From: Bacillota bacterium
GTDB lineage: Bacteria; Bacillota_C; Negativicutes; JAEYSJ01
Reading direction: 5' to 3'
Assembly: GCA_023434855.1 (NCBI GenBank)
Contig: JAEYSJ010000363.1
Coordinates: 1 to 46,288 of the forward strand
DNA length: 46,288 nucleotides
Of this stretch, positions 34,011 to 42,316 are shown piece by piece. A program made the position numbers and the translations under genes. Under the pieces are notes generated by a model. The model worked only from the letters and a program-made list of their open reading frames with translations, ran no database searches and was not told the DNA's origin. Every line of letters begins with the position of its first letter. The stretch's first letter is position 1.

Positions 34011-34130
34011 ATTGCTAATGTAGTAATTTAATTTGTTCTATATAAATTGCTGGTTTCCTACTTGAGTATTTTAGTCCTTGTGTTGATAATAGCCGTCCGA
34101 ATGCTGGCAGGTTATTCCCAATCTGCCTAC

Positions 34131-34159
34131 TTGACACAGGAACAGTGTTTTGATAGAAT
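34131..34159 (+). promoter_or_regulatory. Promoter of aromatic leader and DAHP synthase
   Basis: TTGACA (34131-34136), 17-base spacer, TAGAAT (34154-34159): a near-perfect sigma-A promoter. Transcription should begin near 34166, 45 bases before the leader-peptide start. Confidence 0.85.
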
Positions 34160-34210
34160 ACAAATAATAATCAAAAGTCGTATTTGGTTATGTTAGCGGA
34201 GGGTGTTTTT

Positions 34211-34348
34211 ATGTTGAATCGCATTAATAAAGCAATTGAAAAACAATGGTTTTACTTTTTTAGCTGGGGCTTTTTTTATAGCGCTGGTTACTTTAGTTTG
34301 ACCAAAGTGAATAAATTGCTTTTAGATGAGAGCTTATGTGCGAATTAA
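34211..34348 (+). CDS. Aromatic-rich leader peptide (45 aa) of DAHP synthase attenuator
   Basis: ATG 34211 follows GGAGGG (34198-34203) with 7-base spacing and opens a 45-codon frame ending at TAA 34346. Residues 13-28 read WFYFFSWGFFYSAGYF: 11 of 16 are aromatic (6 Phe, 3 Tyr, 2 Trp). It lies between a strong promoter and a terminator that precedes DAHP synthase, exactly the design of pheL or trpL leaders. The peptide is a sensor: the ribosome stalls at these codons when aromatic aminoacyl-tRNAs are scarce. It is not expected to have a function as a protein. The later segment ATGAG-AG-CTTAT (34326-34337) can pair with the terminator's 5' arm. Confidence 0.88.
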   Translation: MLNRINKAIEKQWFYFFSWGFFYSAGYFSLTKVNKLLLDESLCAN

Positions 34349-34386
34349 CGCCAAACACCGCCGGCAAAAAAAGAATCGCAAATTAC

Positions 34387-34418
34387 AAATAAGACTCATA
34401 TGAGTCTTATTTTTTTTT
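34387..34418 (+). terminator. Attenuator terminator before DAHP synthase
   Basis: AAATAAGACTCAT (34387-34399) and ATGAGTCTTATTT (34400-34412) form a perfect inverted repeat followed by T6 (to 34418). The 5' arm can instead pair with 34326-34337, ATGAG and CTTAT, inside the leader ORF; the two structures exclude each other, which is the on/off switch. Confidence 0.85.
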
Positions 34419-34461
34419 AACAAATGCAAATAATTTAAAAATAATAGAGGAGGTTTTTCCC

Positions 34462-35475
34462 ATGGTAATTGTACTAAGTCCTTCAGCCACCCCGGAGCAA
34501 ATTGAAGAACTAAAACGAGAAATCGAGAAAGAGGAGTGCAGCGCCTGGCCTACGTATGGAACATTTCAAAGTATTCTTGGTGTGGTTGGCGATACCAGGA
34601 AAATTGACCGCGACAGATTGTTAACAAAGAGCTATGTAGAGAAGGTATTGTCTGTGCAGGAACCGTACAAAAAAGTTAACCGTCTTTTTCACCCTGATAA
34701 TTCGGTCATTAAGGTAAAGGATAGCTCTATCGGTGATAATAAGCTGGCGATTATTGCCGGGCCATGCTCTGTTGAAAGTGAAGAGCAAATTGTGTCTATT
34801 GCTCAGGAAGTAAAAGCTGCCGGAGCAGGATTTTTGCGGGGCGGTGCTTTTAAGCCGCGCACATCTCCTTATAGCTTTCAAGGTTTAAAAGAGGAAGGGC
34901 TTGAACTCTTAAAAATCGCGAGAGAAGCCACCGGACTGCCGATTGTTACCGAAATCATGGCAATGAATAAGCTTGATAAATTCGTTGAAGACGTTGATGT
35001 TATTCAAATTGGCGCGCGGAATATGCAAAACTTTGATCTTCTCAAAGCTGTAGGCCAAACAAATAAACCGATTCTGTTAAAGCGGGGACTGAGTGCAACA
35101 ATAGAAGAACTGCTTATGTCGGCAGAATATATTATGGCAGAAGGCAACGAGAACGTAATCCTGTGTGAACGGGGAATCCGGACATTTGAAACATATACCC
35201 GTAATACCCTTGATATTAGTGCAATATTGGCTATCAAAAAACTAAGCCACCTGCCTGTTGTCGTTGATCCCAGTCATTCTGCCGGTATATGGTGGATGGT
35301 TGAAGCGCTGTCAAAAGCAGCAGTCGCTGTAGGTGCTGATGGTTTAATAGTTGAGGTCCACAATGATCCGGCCAATGCCAAATGCGACGGTCAACAATCG
35401 ATTAAACCTGAACGTTTTGTTACTTTAATGGAGTCATTAAGGGAAATAGCCCGAATTGAAAATCGCGTTGTCTGA
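34462..35475 (+). CDS. aroF: DAHP synthase (first step of aromatic amino acid pathway)
   Basis: The 337-aa protein condenses phosphoenolpyruvate with erythrose-4-phosphate, the entry to the shikimate pathway. An N-terminal ferredoxin-like regulatory domain (about 1-70, LSPSATPEQIEELKREIEK) is of the Thermotoga/type I-beta class that gives feedback inhibition. The barrel contains IIAGPCSVESEEQ, FLRGGAFKPRTSPYSFQGL and VVVDPSHSAG, with metal and substrate residues. ATG 34462 follows AGAGGAGG by 8 bases. Transcription is controlled by the attenuator just upstream, and a terminator lies at 35480-35523. Together these give two layers of end-product control. Confidence 0.95.
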   Translation: MVIVLSPSATPEQIEELKREIEKEECSAWPTYGTFQSILGVVGDTRKIDRDRLLTKSYVEKVLSVQEPYKKVNRLFHPDNSVIKVKDSSIGDNKLAIIAGPCSVESEEQIVSIAQEVKAAGAGFLRGGAFKPRTSPYSFQGLKEEGLELLKIAREATGLPIVTEIMAMNKLDKFVEDVDVIQIGARNMQNFDLLKAVGQTNKPILLKRGLSATIEELLMSAEYIMAEGNENVILCERGIRTFETYTRNTLDISAILAIKKLSHLPVVVDPSHSAGIWWMVEALSKAAVAVGADGLIVEVHNDPANAKCDGQQSIKPERFVTLMESLREIARIENRVV

Positions 35476-35479
35476 AATA

Positions 35480-35530
35480 CGGAGGTGCGGAAAAAAGCAG
35501 GGTACATGTTTTCCGTACCTCCGCATTGCT
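35480..35530 (+). terminator. Terminator of DAHP synthase
   Basis: CGGAGGTGCGGAAAA (35480-35494) pairs with TTTTCCGTACCTCCG (35509-35523), and T6 follows at the end. Confidence 0.8.
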
Positions 35531-35558
35531 TTTTTAAAAGAAAAAGGGAAGTGAAATA

Positions 35559-35771
35559 ATGCGTAAAACTATTGTCGTGTCGGAGACGGTTGTTACCTCA
35601 ATTGAACCCAAAAGAGTTGTAAGGCAGGCGGATGAATGTTTATTGAGCATCAGGGTTGTTGAAAGCCGCAAGGAATCCACTAACTGGATACACGAGTATG
35701 AAGTAACAGGTGAGCCTGGCAAAATTGAGAAGTTTTTAGCGAGGATTCGGGATATAGAACACCCACATTAA
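35559..35771 (+). CDS. Small protein of unknown function
   Basis: A 70-residue protein from ATG 35559, preceded by AAGGGAAGTG. It is beta-rich with alternating charged residues (CLLSIRVVESRKES, WIHEYEVTGEPGKIEKFLAR) and no signal or membrane segment. I recognise no family. It sits between the DAHP synthase terminator and the TetR promoter, so it is probably a separate short transcript. Confidence 0.55.
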   Translation: MRKTIVVSETVVTSIEPKRVVRQADECLLSIRVVESRKESTNWIHEYEVTGEPGKIEKFLARIRDIEHPH

Positions 35772-35807
35772 AGAGTTATAAAAATTGAGAGAAATGGGAA
35801 ATTATAC

Positions 35808-35857
35808 TTGACGATAGGAAGGAAAATAGCTTATAATTAAGTTAACGATCGTTAACT
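35808..35857 (+). promoter_or_regulatory. Promoter and TetR operator of lipid-recycling operon
   Basis: TTGACG (35808-35813), an 18-base spacer and TATAAT (35832-35837) form a sigma-A promoter. Right after it, an 18-base perfect palindrome AGTTAACGATCGTTAACT (35840-35857) overlaps the transcription start, the standard place for a TetR repressor. It lies just before the tetR gene, so self-repression is expected. Confidence 0.8.
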
Positions 35858-35875
35858 AAGAAAGGGGGGGTGGCA

Positions 35876-36448
35876 ATGAGACATTTGTTAGACTGTGACG
35901 GGAAAAAAGGAGACATATTAAAAGCCAGCCTGGAACTTTTTGCCGCAAAGGGTTATGATGCGGTTTCCGTGCGGGATATTGCCAAATCTGCCGGAGTGTC
36001 TGAAGCAGCTCTTTATAAACATTTTAAAGGCAAGGAGGATATGGCGCTCTACATCTTTACTGCAATTTTACGGGATTACACCGGCCGTCTGCAGCGGATT
36101 GACCAGGTTGCAGAGGGCGCTATATCTAAACTCTGCCGCATCGTTGAAACGACATATGATCTCTACCGTGAATATCCCGCAGAAATCCGGTTTGCGCTGT
36201 TATCGCAGTATTCCTTCTGGGATCAGGTATCCGATGAAGTGAAGCCGCATTTCGTTATCCGCAAAATTTTGGAGGAAGGAATGGAAAAAGGTGAAGTACC
36301 CCGGCAGGGAGTCTATTTATGGATAACGGTATTTTCCGGAATTATGCTGCAGCCGTTAGCCCAGTATCCTTATTTTCAGGATGTACTGCCCGAATTTGAC
36401 GATTTGAAAGCCAAAATTACCAATATGGTTTACAAGTTATTCAGTTGA
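35876..36448 (+). CDS. TetR/AcrR-family transcriptional regulator
   Basis: A 190-aa protein from ATG 35876, 6 bases after an AAAGGGGGGG site; GTG 35870 directly abuts that site. The N-terminal helix-turn-helix reads ASLELFAAKGYDAVSVRDIA, then AGVSEAALYKHFKGKEDM, the TetR signature. The C-terminal ligand domain is a variable helical bundle. It probably binds the palindrome at 35840-35857 and represses its own operon until a ligand, probably a fatty acyl or envelope-lipid compound given the genes downstream, releases it. The next gene starts 13 bases after its stop. Confidence 0.9.
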   Translation: MRHLLDCDGKKGDILKASLELFAAKGYDAVSVRDIAKSAGVSEAALYKHFKGKEDMALYIFTAILRDYTGRLQRIDQVAEGAISKLCRIVETTYDLYREYPAEIRFALLSQYSFWDQVSDEVKPHFVIRKILEEGMEKGEVPRQGVYLWITVFSGIMLQPLAQYPYFQDVLPEFDDLKAKITNMVYKLFS

Positions 36449-36461
36449 GGGAGGGAAAAAG

Positions 36462-38987
36462 ATGAATGTTAGCGAGTCACTTGAAGCCCTGCGCCATCAG
36501 CATCAGGCGCTTTCCCGGGAGTACGACCGGGTATTGAAGGAAATCGAAGGCCTGGATATGTTACAGGAAAACACTGTGCTCCGGCAGGAAATTGCCGGCC
36601 TGACATCCCGTTGTAATGAACTGGAGAATGAGTATCGCCAGGCTGCCGATGAAAACATGCAGCTTAAGCTTAGTCTACAGGAGCAAATCTTGGACGAAAA
36701 GCTCAATATTTTAAAAGTCTCCCGCGAAAAGCTCGATACCTATTTCACAGCAGCGGCAAAAGAACACGAAAACAGTCTGACCGAGGCCGAATCCCGGGCA
36801 AAGTGGGAAATTGAAGAACTAAAAAAAGCGGCGGCCCAAAAACTTAGTGATGAAATGGGGCCAATTATTGAGGAGTTAAACCGTTACGGAGCTGTACTAC
36901 AGGAAAAAATCCGCCAGCGGCGCGAAGATTTTGCAGGCCAGTTGACAGCAAGCGTCGCCACATTTACCAACCGCACCGATGAGCTGGCAGCCGGGGAAAT
37001 AAGTGACGAAATTATCCGCAAACGGATTAAACAAAATGAAATCGAAGCCAAGATTGGTCTTAACTGGGTAAATAAATTAGGCATTATCCTGATTTTATTC
37101 GGGGTAGGAGCAGCCGCCCAGTATAGTTATGCTCAATGGTTCGGCAATCATACCAAGGGCACTTTCATCTTCCTGCTTGGCGGGCTGCTGCTGGCAGGCG
37201 GGGAATGGTTCTATCGCCAGGATAAGGAAGTATTCGCCGCCGGTCTTCTCGGTGGCGGCATATCAGTTTTATACTGCGGCGTTTTCTACAGTTACTTCCT
37301 GCTTAATATTATCGGCCTGTATACCGGGATGGCCTTGTCGGTTCTGGTCACAGCAGCAGCGGTTACTTTGGCGGTGAGGTACCGGTCACAGACGATCTGC
37401 GGCCTGGGACTGGTGGGCGGTTATCTTCCTTTTTTCTCTTATATGTTTGCCATTGGCTTAAGCGGTGACGCCTATTACACCGCCATGGGCTACCTCTTTT
37501 TGCTTAATTTGGCAGTAATGCTTGTCTCTTTCCGCCAGAAGTGGAATATTATCAACTATATCAGCATGCTGTTTCATGCACCTTCGCTTTTATATCTGGT
37601 ATTTGGTGCTGCCAGTGCACCGATCGGCATTGTATATGCTGCAGCTTCTTTTGCAACCTATCTTGCTATCATTCTTGCCTACCCGCTCACATACCGGCAG
37701 GGCTTAGGGCGCGCCGATACAATGCTGCTCGGTTTCAATACGGTTTTTAGTTGTGGCGTTATATACTGGTTGTTTCAAGTGGCTGGCTGGTCCGGCTATA
37801 ATGGTTTGCTGGCACTGGGTTTTTGCCTGATATATGCCGGGCTTGCCAGGTTGGTCGAGTCCCTGATGTCCGCGGAAAAGTATACCTTGCTCCTGTTTTA
37901 CGTTACCTCCCTTACTTTCGCGGTGCTGATGATACCCTTCCAGCTGGGAGTTCGCTGGATGTCCATGGGCTGGTTGATCGAGAGCCTGCTCTTTATCATT
38001 TATGGACTACGGCAGCAGCAAATCAGACTGGAAAAAACCGGCTGGATTATTTTCGGTCTATGCCTGATCAGTTTCTATCTTGTTGACTGGTTCAGGCTGC
38101 TGCCTGTAGGCAGGAGCGGACGCTATTTTGATGTAAAGTATTTCGCCGTTATGGCTGCAATGCTCCTTGTGACGGTAACATATTTATCCGATCTCAGGAA
38201 AAACGGTGTTGGCCGCTATAGCCGGTACTGGGAAAAAATTCACTGGTTTAAATACTTCACGGTTATTAATCTCTGGTATTACCTGGTTTACACCACAGGC
38301 CGGATATTCGACAGTTTTGTTCCTTATAGTTATTACAGCTATTTTTACCGCCTGATTCTGGCGGTCAGTGTTACCCTGGTCATGGCATACTGTCTGCCGC
38401 GCATAGCATTGCTTCGCGACAAAACTATCTATTATTTCAGTCTGGCGTTATATACGATAGCAGTATTCGCAGGAATATACATAAATGCGACGATACCCCT
38501 GCTGCGGGGCCTGCCGGAAGATTCATTTGCCGATTACGGGGCGCTGGCAGTATTGGCGGCCTATAATCTTATGATTCTGCTGGTAGTACGGGAAACGGTG
38601 CCGGCAGTATTAAAACAACAGTATCTTAACTTTGAGATTTATCCACTACTGATGCTGCTTGTCATTCTCGGCAATACAACGGTTTTTCTAATGGTGCAGT
38701 TCAGCCTTGAAAGCACCAACCTTATATTTAGTTTCATTTACCTGTTTGCAGCTCTATTGGCTATTTTATACGGTTTCCGGCGCAAGTATGTCCATATCCG
38801 GCGAGTGGGTTTGGGACTGGCGCTGTTGTCTACTACCAAGCTTTTCATTTTTGACTTGGCTTTCCTGACTTCTTTATATAAAATTCTGGCCTATTTTTGC
38901 TTTGGCTTTGTACTCCTGGGTATCTCGTATTTATACCAGCGTTTAATGGGCGGCAGGGAGGACCGGGATCATGGCAAAGAGCTGTAG
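36462..38987 (+). CDS. DUF2339 large membrane protein
   Basis: An 841-aa protein. Residues 1-155 are a charged coiled coil (SREYDRVLKEIEGLDMLQEN and later Glu/Lys-rich helix); from about 195 on it consists of roughly 20 hydrophobic segments. This matches the DUF2339 family of predicted membrane proteins. Its function is unknown; the family often pairs with DUF3999, as here. It follows a GGGAGGG site and overlaps the DUF3999 gene by 17 bases. Being co-transcribed with lysophospholipid acylation and transport genes, it could act in membrane-lipid or surface-polymer handling; that is inference. Confidence 0.85.
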   Translation: MNVSESLEALRHQHQALSREYDRVLKEIEGLDMLQENTVLRQEIAGLTSRCNELENEYRQAADENMQLKLSLQEQILDEKLNILKVSREKLDTYFTAAAKEHENSLTEAESRAKWEIEELKKAAAQKLSDEMGPIIEELNRYGAVLQEKIRQRREDFAGQLTASVATFTNRTDELAAGEISDEIIRKRIKQNEIEAKIGLNWVNKLGIILILFGVGAAAQYSYAQWFGNHTKGTFIFLLGGLLLAGGEWFYRQDKEVFAAGLLGGGISVLYCGVFYSYFLLNIIGLYTGMALSVLVTAAAVTLAVRYRSQTICGLGLVGGYLPFFSYMFAIGLSGDAYYTAMGYLFLLNLAVMLVSFRQKWNIINYISMLFHAPSLLYLVFGAASAPIGIVYAAASFATYLAIILAYPLTYRQGLGRADTMLLGFNTVFSCGVIYWLFQVAGWSGYNGLLALGFCLIYAGLARLVESLMSAEKYTLLLFYVTSLTFAVLMIPFQLGVRWMSMGWLIESLLFIIYGLRQQQIRLEKTGWIIFGLCLISFYLVDWFRLLPVGRSGRYFDVKYFAVMAAMLLVTVTYLSDLRKNGVGRYSRYWEKIHWFKYFTVINLWYYLVYTTGRIFDSFVPYSYYSYFYRLILAVSVTLVMAYCLPRIALLRDKTIYYFSLALYTIAVFAGIYINATIPLLRGLPEDSFADYGALAVLAAYNLMILLVVRETVPAVLKQQYLNFEIYPLLMLLVILGNTTVFLMVQFSLESTNLIFSFIYLFAALLAILYGFRRKYVHIRRVGLGLALLSTTKLFIFDLAFLTSLYKILAYFCFGFVLLGISYLYQRLMGGREDRDHGKEL

Positions 38988-40215
38988 CCTGTGGTTTTCC
39001 GCCTTGCTGTGCTTGCTGTTGTTTCCAGCAATCGCCATTGCTGCGGAGGACTTTGGTGAATGGAGCTGGTTTGCTCCGGTGGAAATCCACGGGGATAACA
39101 AGTACAAAGCCGTATTTCTCACCGAGGAAGTTTATGAATACGCTTCAGATAATCTGACCGACTTACGGCTGGTGGAAAGTACCGGCAGCCAGGTACCTTA
39201 CTACATACGATCCGGTTATACCTTGCATCAGCAAAGTGAGACCAGGATGCAGGCACGGCTGGAGGAATCCTTTCAAGCCGGCGATGACAGCTATTTTGAC
39301 TATGCCGTTCAGTCGGAAGTTAACACCGATCCGGTCGGCAACAAGCTGGTTTTTACGCTGCCTGACCGTAACTTTCTGAAATATTGCGAAGTATATGGCA
39401 GTTATGATGGGATTAAGTGGCAATATGTCACCAAAGATTATCTCTACCGGGTAGATGGCAGGCAAAAGAACGAACTGTCTTTAGGGAATACAAAAAAATT
39501 CAGCCACTATCGGATACGTTTGCTGAGCAATACGGAAGGGCTGGCCCTGGGCCGCCTGGAACTAGTAGCGAACAGGGACAGCAGTGAATTAGCCCGCTAT
39601 GAGCAGGTCGCAGGGCTCAAATACGAGATCCGTACCCAGAACCGTGAGACAGTAGTAATTATCAGCAATCCGCATAAGCTTAAGATTAAGCGCCTGGTAT
39701 TTGATGTAGATGGAAATTTCCAACGGGCGTACGGAGTGTACAGCGACGGCAAGGCCGCCTATCCTTTGCAAACCGGGGAGCTGTACAGTCTGCGTTTCGC
39801 CGGCGTTGACATAGCCGGTAAAGCCATTACCTTAAATGCACCGCTGCCGGCGCCAGCCATCACCATTAAAATTGACAACCGGGATGACCGCCCGCTGGTC
39901 ATCAAGGAAATCCAGGCAGAGTATTACATAGACAAGTTGGTCTTCCCCGATATGGGGAATATGCCCTACCGGCTATATTTCGGCAATGCCAAAGCCCAGT
40001 CGCCGGCCTATGAACTACAACTACAACAAAAATATATTGAGCAGGAGCAGCAGGACCTCTGCACTCTTCAGGCAGCGGTGGCTAATGGACGGCACGCAGC
40101 CTTAATGATCAAGGGAGATTACCTGTTTAACGCTGCCATTGTATTGGTATCACTACTGTTGATTGCAATGCTGATATCCAAGCTTAATTTACGCAAACGG
40201 GGGGAGAAATCATGA
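38971..40215 (+). CDS. DUF3999 exported protein
   Basis: A 414-aa protein with an N-terminal signal peptide (about 1-25, SLWFSALLCLLLFPAIAIAA), a beta-rich extracytoplasmic domain (30-365), and a C-terminal membrane anchor (about 385-406) with a positively charged tail. DUF3999 proteins are of unknown function and accompany DUF2339. ATG 38971 follows GGGAGG. Its ATGA overlap with the next gene (40212-40215) couples their translation. Confidence 0.82.
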   Translation: MAKSCSLWFSALLCLLLFPAIAIAAEDFGEWSWFAPVEIHGDNKYKAVFLTEEVYEYASDNLTDLRLVESTGSQVPYYIRSGYTLHQQSETRMQARLEESFQAGDDSYFDYAVQSEVNTDPVGNKLVFTLPDRNFLKYCEVYGSYDGIKWQYVTKDYLYRVDGRQKNELSLGNTKKFSHYRIRLLSNTEGLALGRLELVANRDSSELARYEQVAGLKYEIRTQNRETVVIISNPHKLKIKRLVFDVDGNFQRAYGVYSDGKAAYPLQTGELYSLRFAGVDIAGKAITLNAPLPAPAITIKIDNRDDRPLVIKEIQAEYYIDKLVFPDMGNMPYRLYFGNAKAQSPAYELQLQQKYIEQEQQDLCTLQAAVANGRHAALMIKGDYLFNAAIVLVSLLLIAMLISKLNLRKRGEKS

Positions 40216-42314
40216 AAGCTTTACTGCAGTTATTGCTTAAGTTGCTATTTGGCACTAGATTGTTTAATGGAGATGGGTTCCGGTTTAACGGACCGTCGAT
40301 AATACTGCCCAATCATGTATCTTTTCTTGATGCTATTTTCTTATTTGCTTATTTGCCTGATGGGGCATGTTTTGTCATCAACTCTGAAATTGCCGCTAAA
40401 ATTAGCTTCTTCCTGCGGTGGGTCGACCATATCGCCGTTGATCCCCTTAACCCTTATTCGCTGAAAAAAATCGTCGGTGTTATCAAGGAAGGGCGGACGG
40501 TAGTCCTTTTTCCCGAAGGGCGCATTACAACAACGGGGGGCTTAATGAAGGTTTATAGCGGTGTAGGTCTGATTGCTTTAAAAACAGGTGCGGTGCTTCA
40601 TCCGGTAATTTTTCGCGGTTTGGAGTTATCGAAGTTTTCCCGCATTAAAAGCAAGGTAAAATCCCGCTGGTTTCCCCGGGTGTCCATTTATATCGGTCAG
40701 CCGTTAAAACTGAGTGTTTCCCAGGGGACAAGTTTCCGTCAGCAGAAAAGGGAAATCAGTGACCGGATACTGGCCGCGCTGCAGGAGGCCCTGTTTCAGG
40801 CCCACCAGAGCCAGGAGCGCAGTTTCAACCTGTTTGACAAGTTGTTGGCTGCCGGGAAGTTACATGGCGGCAGTACAATTGCTGCCAAGGATATAACCGG
40901 AGCGGTTAGTTACCGTCAGGCCACTGTTGGCAGCTATGTTCTGGCCGGGAAACTGCGGGCCGTTTTGCCGGGGGATGAACCTGCCGGCGTCCTGCTGCCA
41001 AATTCCATCGGTCATCTCATAACTCTTTTTGCCTTGTTTTACCTAGGCAAGACGCCTGCTATCCTTAACTTTAGCGCCGGTGCGGAAAACAATCTTGATT
41101 GCGGTGAGACGGCCGGCATTAAAACCATACTGACTTCCCGCCTGTTTATTGAAAAGGGAAAATTTGAAGAACTGGAAGCCAGGCTGAAAGCCAAATTTCA
41201 GCTTGTCTATCTGGAAGATATCAAACAGCACATCGGCCTGGGTGACAAAATAACCGGCCTGCTTAAATATCTGAGGCGGGAAAAGGCAGCCCGGGAGGCA
41301 AGCCTGATTCTCTTCACCAGCGGCAGCGAGAGCAAGCCCAAAGGGGTTGTGCTGCGCCATGCGAACATCCTTGCCAACATCAATCAGGTTTCCAGTGTAA
41401 TTGATTATACGCATGAGGATCAAATGCTGAATGCCTTGCCGATGTTCCATTCTTTCGGCCTGACTGCCGGCACGCTGCTGCCTGTGCTCAATGGTGTCGA
41501 AGTTTTTCTGTATCCAAGTCCGCTGCATTACAAGATTATCCCGGAGATTGCTTATGACCGCAATATAACTTTACTGCTGGGGACACCTACTTTTCTCCAA
41601 GGTTACGCCAAGTACTCTCATAATTATGATTTTTACAAACTGCGCTATGTCCTGGCGGGTGGTGAAAAACTCAAGGACGAAGTGCGGCAAGCATGGCAGG
41701 AAAAGTTCGGCATCCGCATATTCGAAGGTTATGGCACAACCGAGACAGCACCGGTGCTTAGCCTGAATACGCCGCTGTTCAACCGGATCGGTACGGTAGG
41801 AAGATTTCTACCAGGTATTGAGTACCGTCTGGAGGCAGTGCCGGGTATTGACGAGGGCGGCAATCTGCTGGTAAAGGGTCCTAACGTTATGGCCGGGTAT
41901 TTGCTGCATGGCAAAGGATTTGTACCGGCTCCCGAATGGTATGATTGCGGTGATGTTGTCAGTATTGATAATGACGGGTTTGTCAGTATCAAATCGCGTC
42001 TCAAGCGTTTTGCCAAAATTTCCGGTGAGATGATCAGCCTGGACGCTGTTGAAAAGGCAGCCGAAAAATGCTTCGGGACCGACCGTAATGCTGCAGTTAA
42101 TCTTCCTGACGTCCGAAAAGGAGAGAAAATTGTTCTTTACACCATGCACAAAGACGCCTCCAAGCAGGTGCTCAGGGAATTCATGAGCCAAACCCGGCAG
42201 AGTATGCTGGCTATGCCGGCAGAAGTTCTTGTCGTTGACAAATTACCGCTTCTGGGTAGCGGAAAAACCGACTATGTTACACTTAAGGCGCTGGCGCTCA
42301 AGGAGGTCGGATAA
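40212..42314 (+). CDS. aas: Bifunctional lysophospholipid acyltransferase / acyl-ACP synthetase (Aas-like)
   Basis: A 700-aa fusion. Residues 1-200 are a PlsC-type acyltransferase with NHVSFLD (catalytic His and Asp) and LFPEGRITTTG. Residues 220-700 are an AMP-binding acyl-activating domain with LFTSGSESKPKGVVL, GGEKLKDEV, EGYGTTETAPVLSLN and a C-terminal GSGKTDYV region. In E. coli Aas reacylates lysophosphatidylethanolamine on the inner membrane, using acyl-ACP it makes. Here it is followed by an LplT-like transporter, as in E. coli lplT-aas, which strongly supports the lysophospholipid-repair role. The 4-base overlap with DUF3999 places it in the same operon. Confidence 0.9.
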   Translation: MKALLQLLLKLLFGTRLFNGDGFRFNGPSIILPNHVSFLDAIFLFAYLPDGACFVINSEIAAKISFFLRWVDHIAVDPLNPYSLKKIVGVIKEGRTVVLFPEGRITTTGGLMKVYSGVGLIALKTGAVLHPVIFRGLELSKFSRIKSKVKSRWFPRVSIYIGQPLKLSVSQGTSFRQQKREISDRILAALQEALFQAHQSQERSFNLFDKLLAAGKLHGGSTIAAKDITGAVSYRQATVGSYVLAGKLRAVLPGDEPAGVLLPNSIGHLITLFALFYLGKTPAILNFSAGAENNLDCGETAGIKTILTSRLFIEKGKFEELEARLKAKFQLVYLEDIKQHIGLGDKITGLLKYLRREKAAREASLILFTSGSESKPKGVVLRHANILANINQVSSVIDYTHEDQMLNALPMFHSFGLTAGTLLPVLNGVEVFLYPSPLHYKIIPEIAYDRNITLLLGTPTFLQGYAKYSHNYDFYKLRYVLAGGEKLKDEVRQAWQEKFGIRIFEGYGTTETAPVLSLNTPLFNRIGTVGRFLPGIEYRLEAVPGIDEGGNLLVKGPNVMAGYLLHGKGFVPAPEWYDCGDVVSIDNDGFVSIKSRLKRFAKISGEMISLDAVEKAAEKCFGTDRNAAVNLPDVRKGEKIVLYTMHKDASKQVLREFMSQTRQSMLAMPAEVLVVDKLPLLGSGKTDYVTLKALALKEVG

Positions 42315-42316
42315 AA

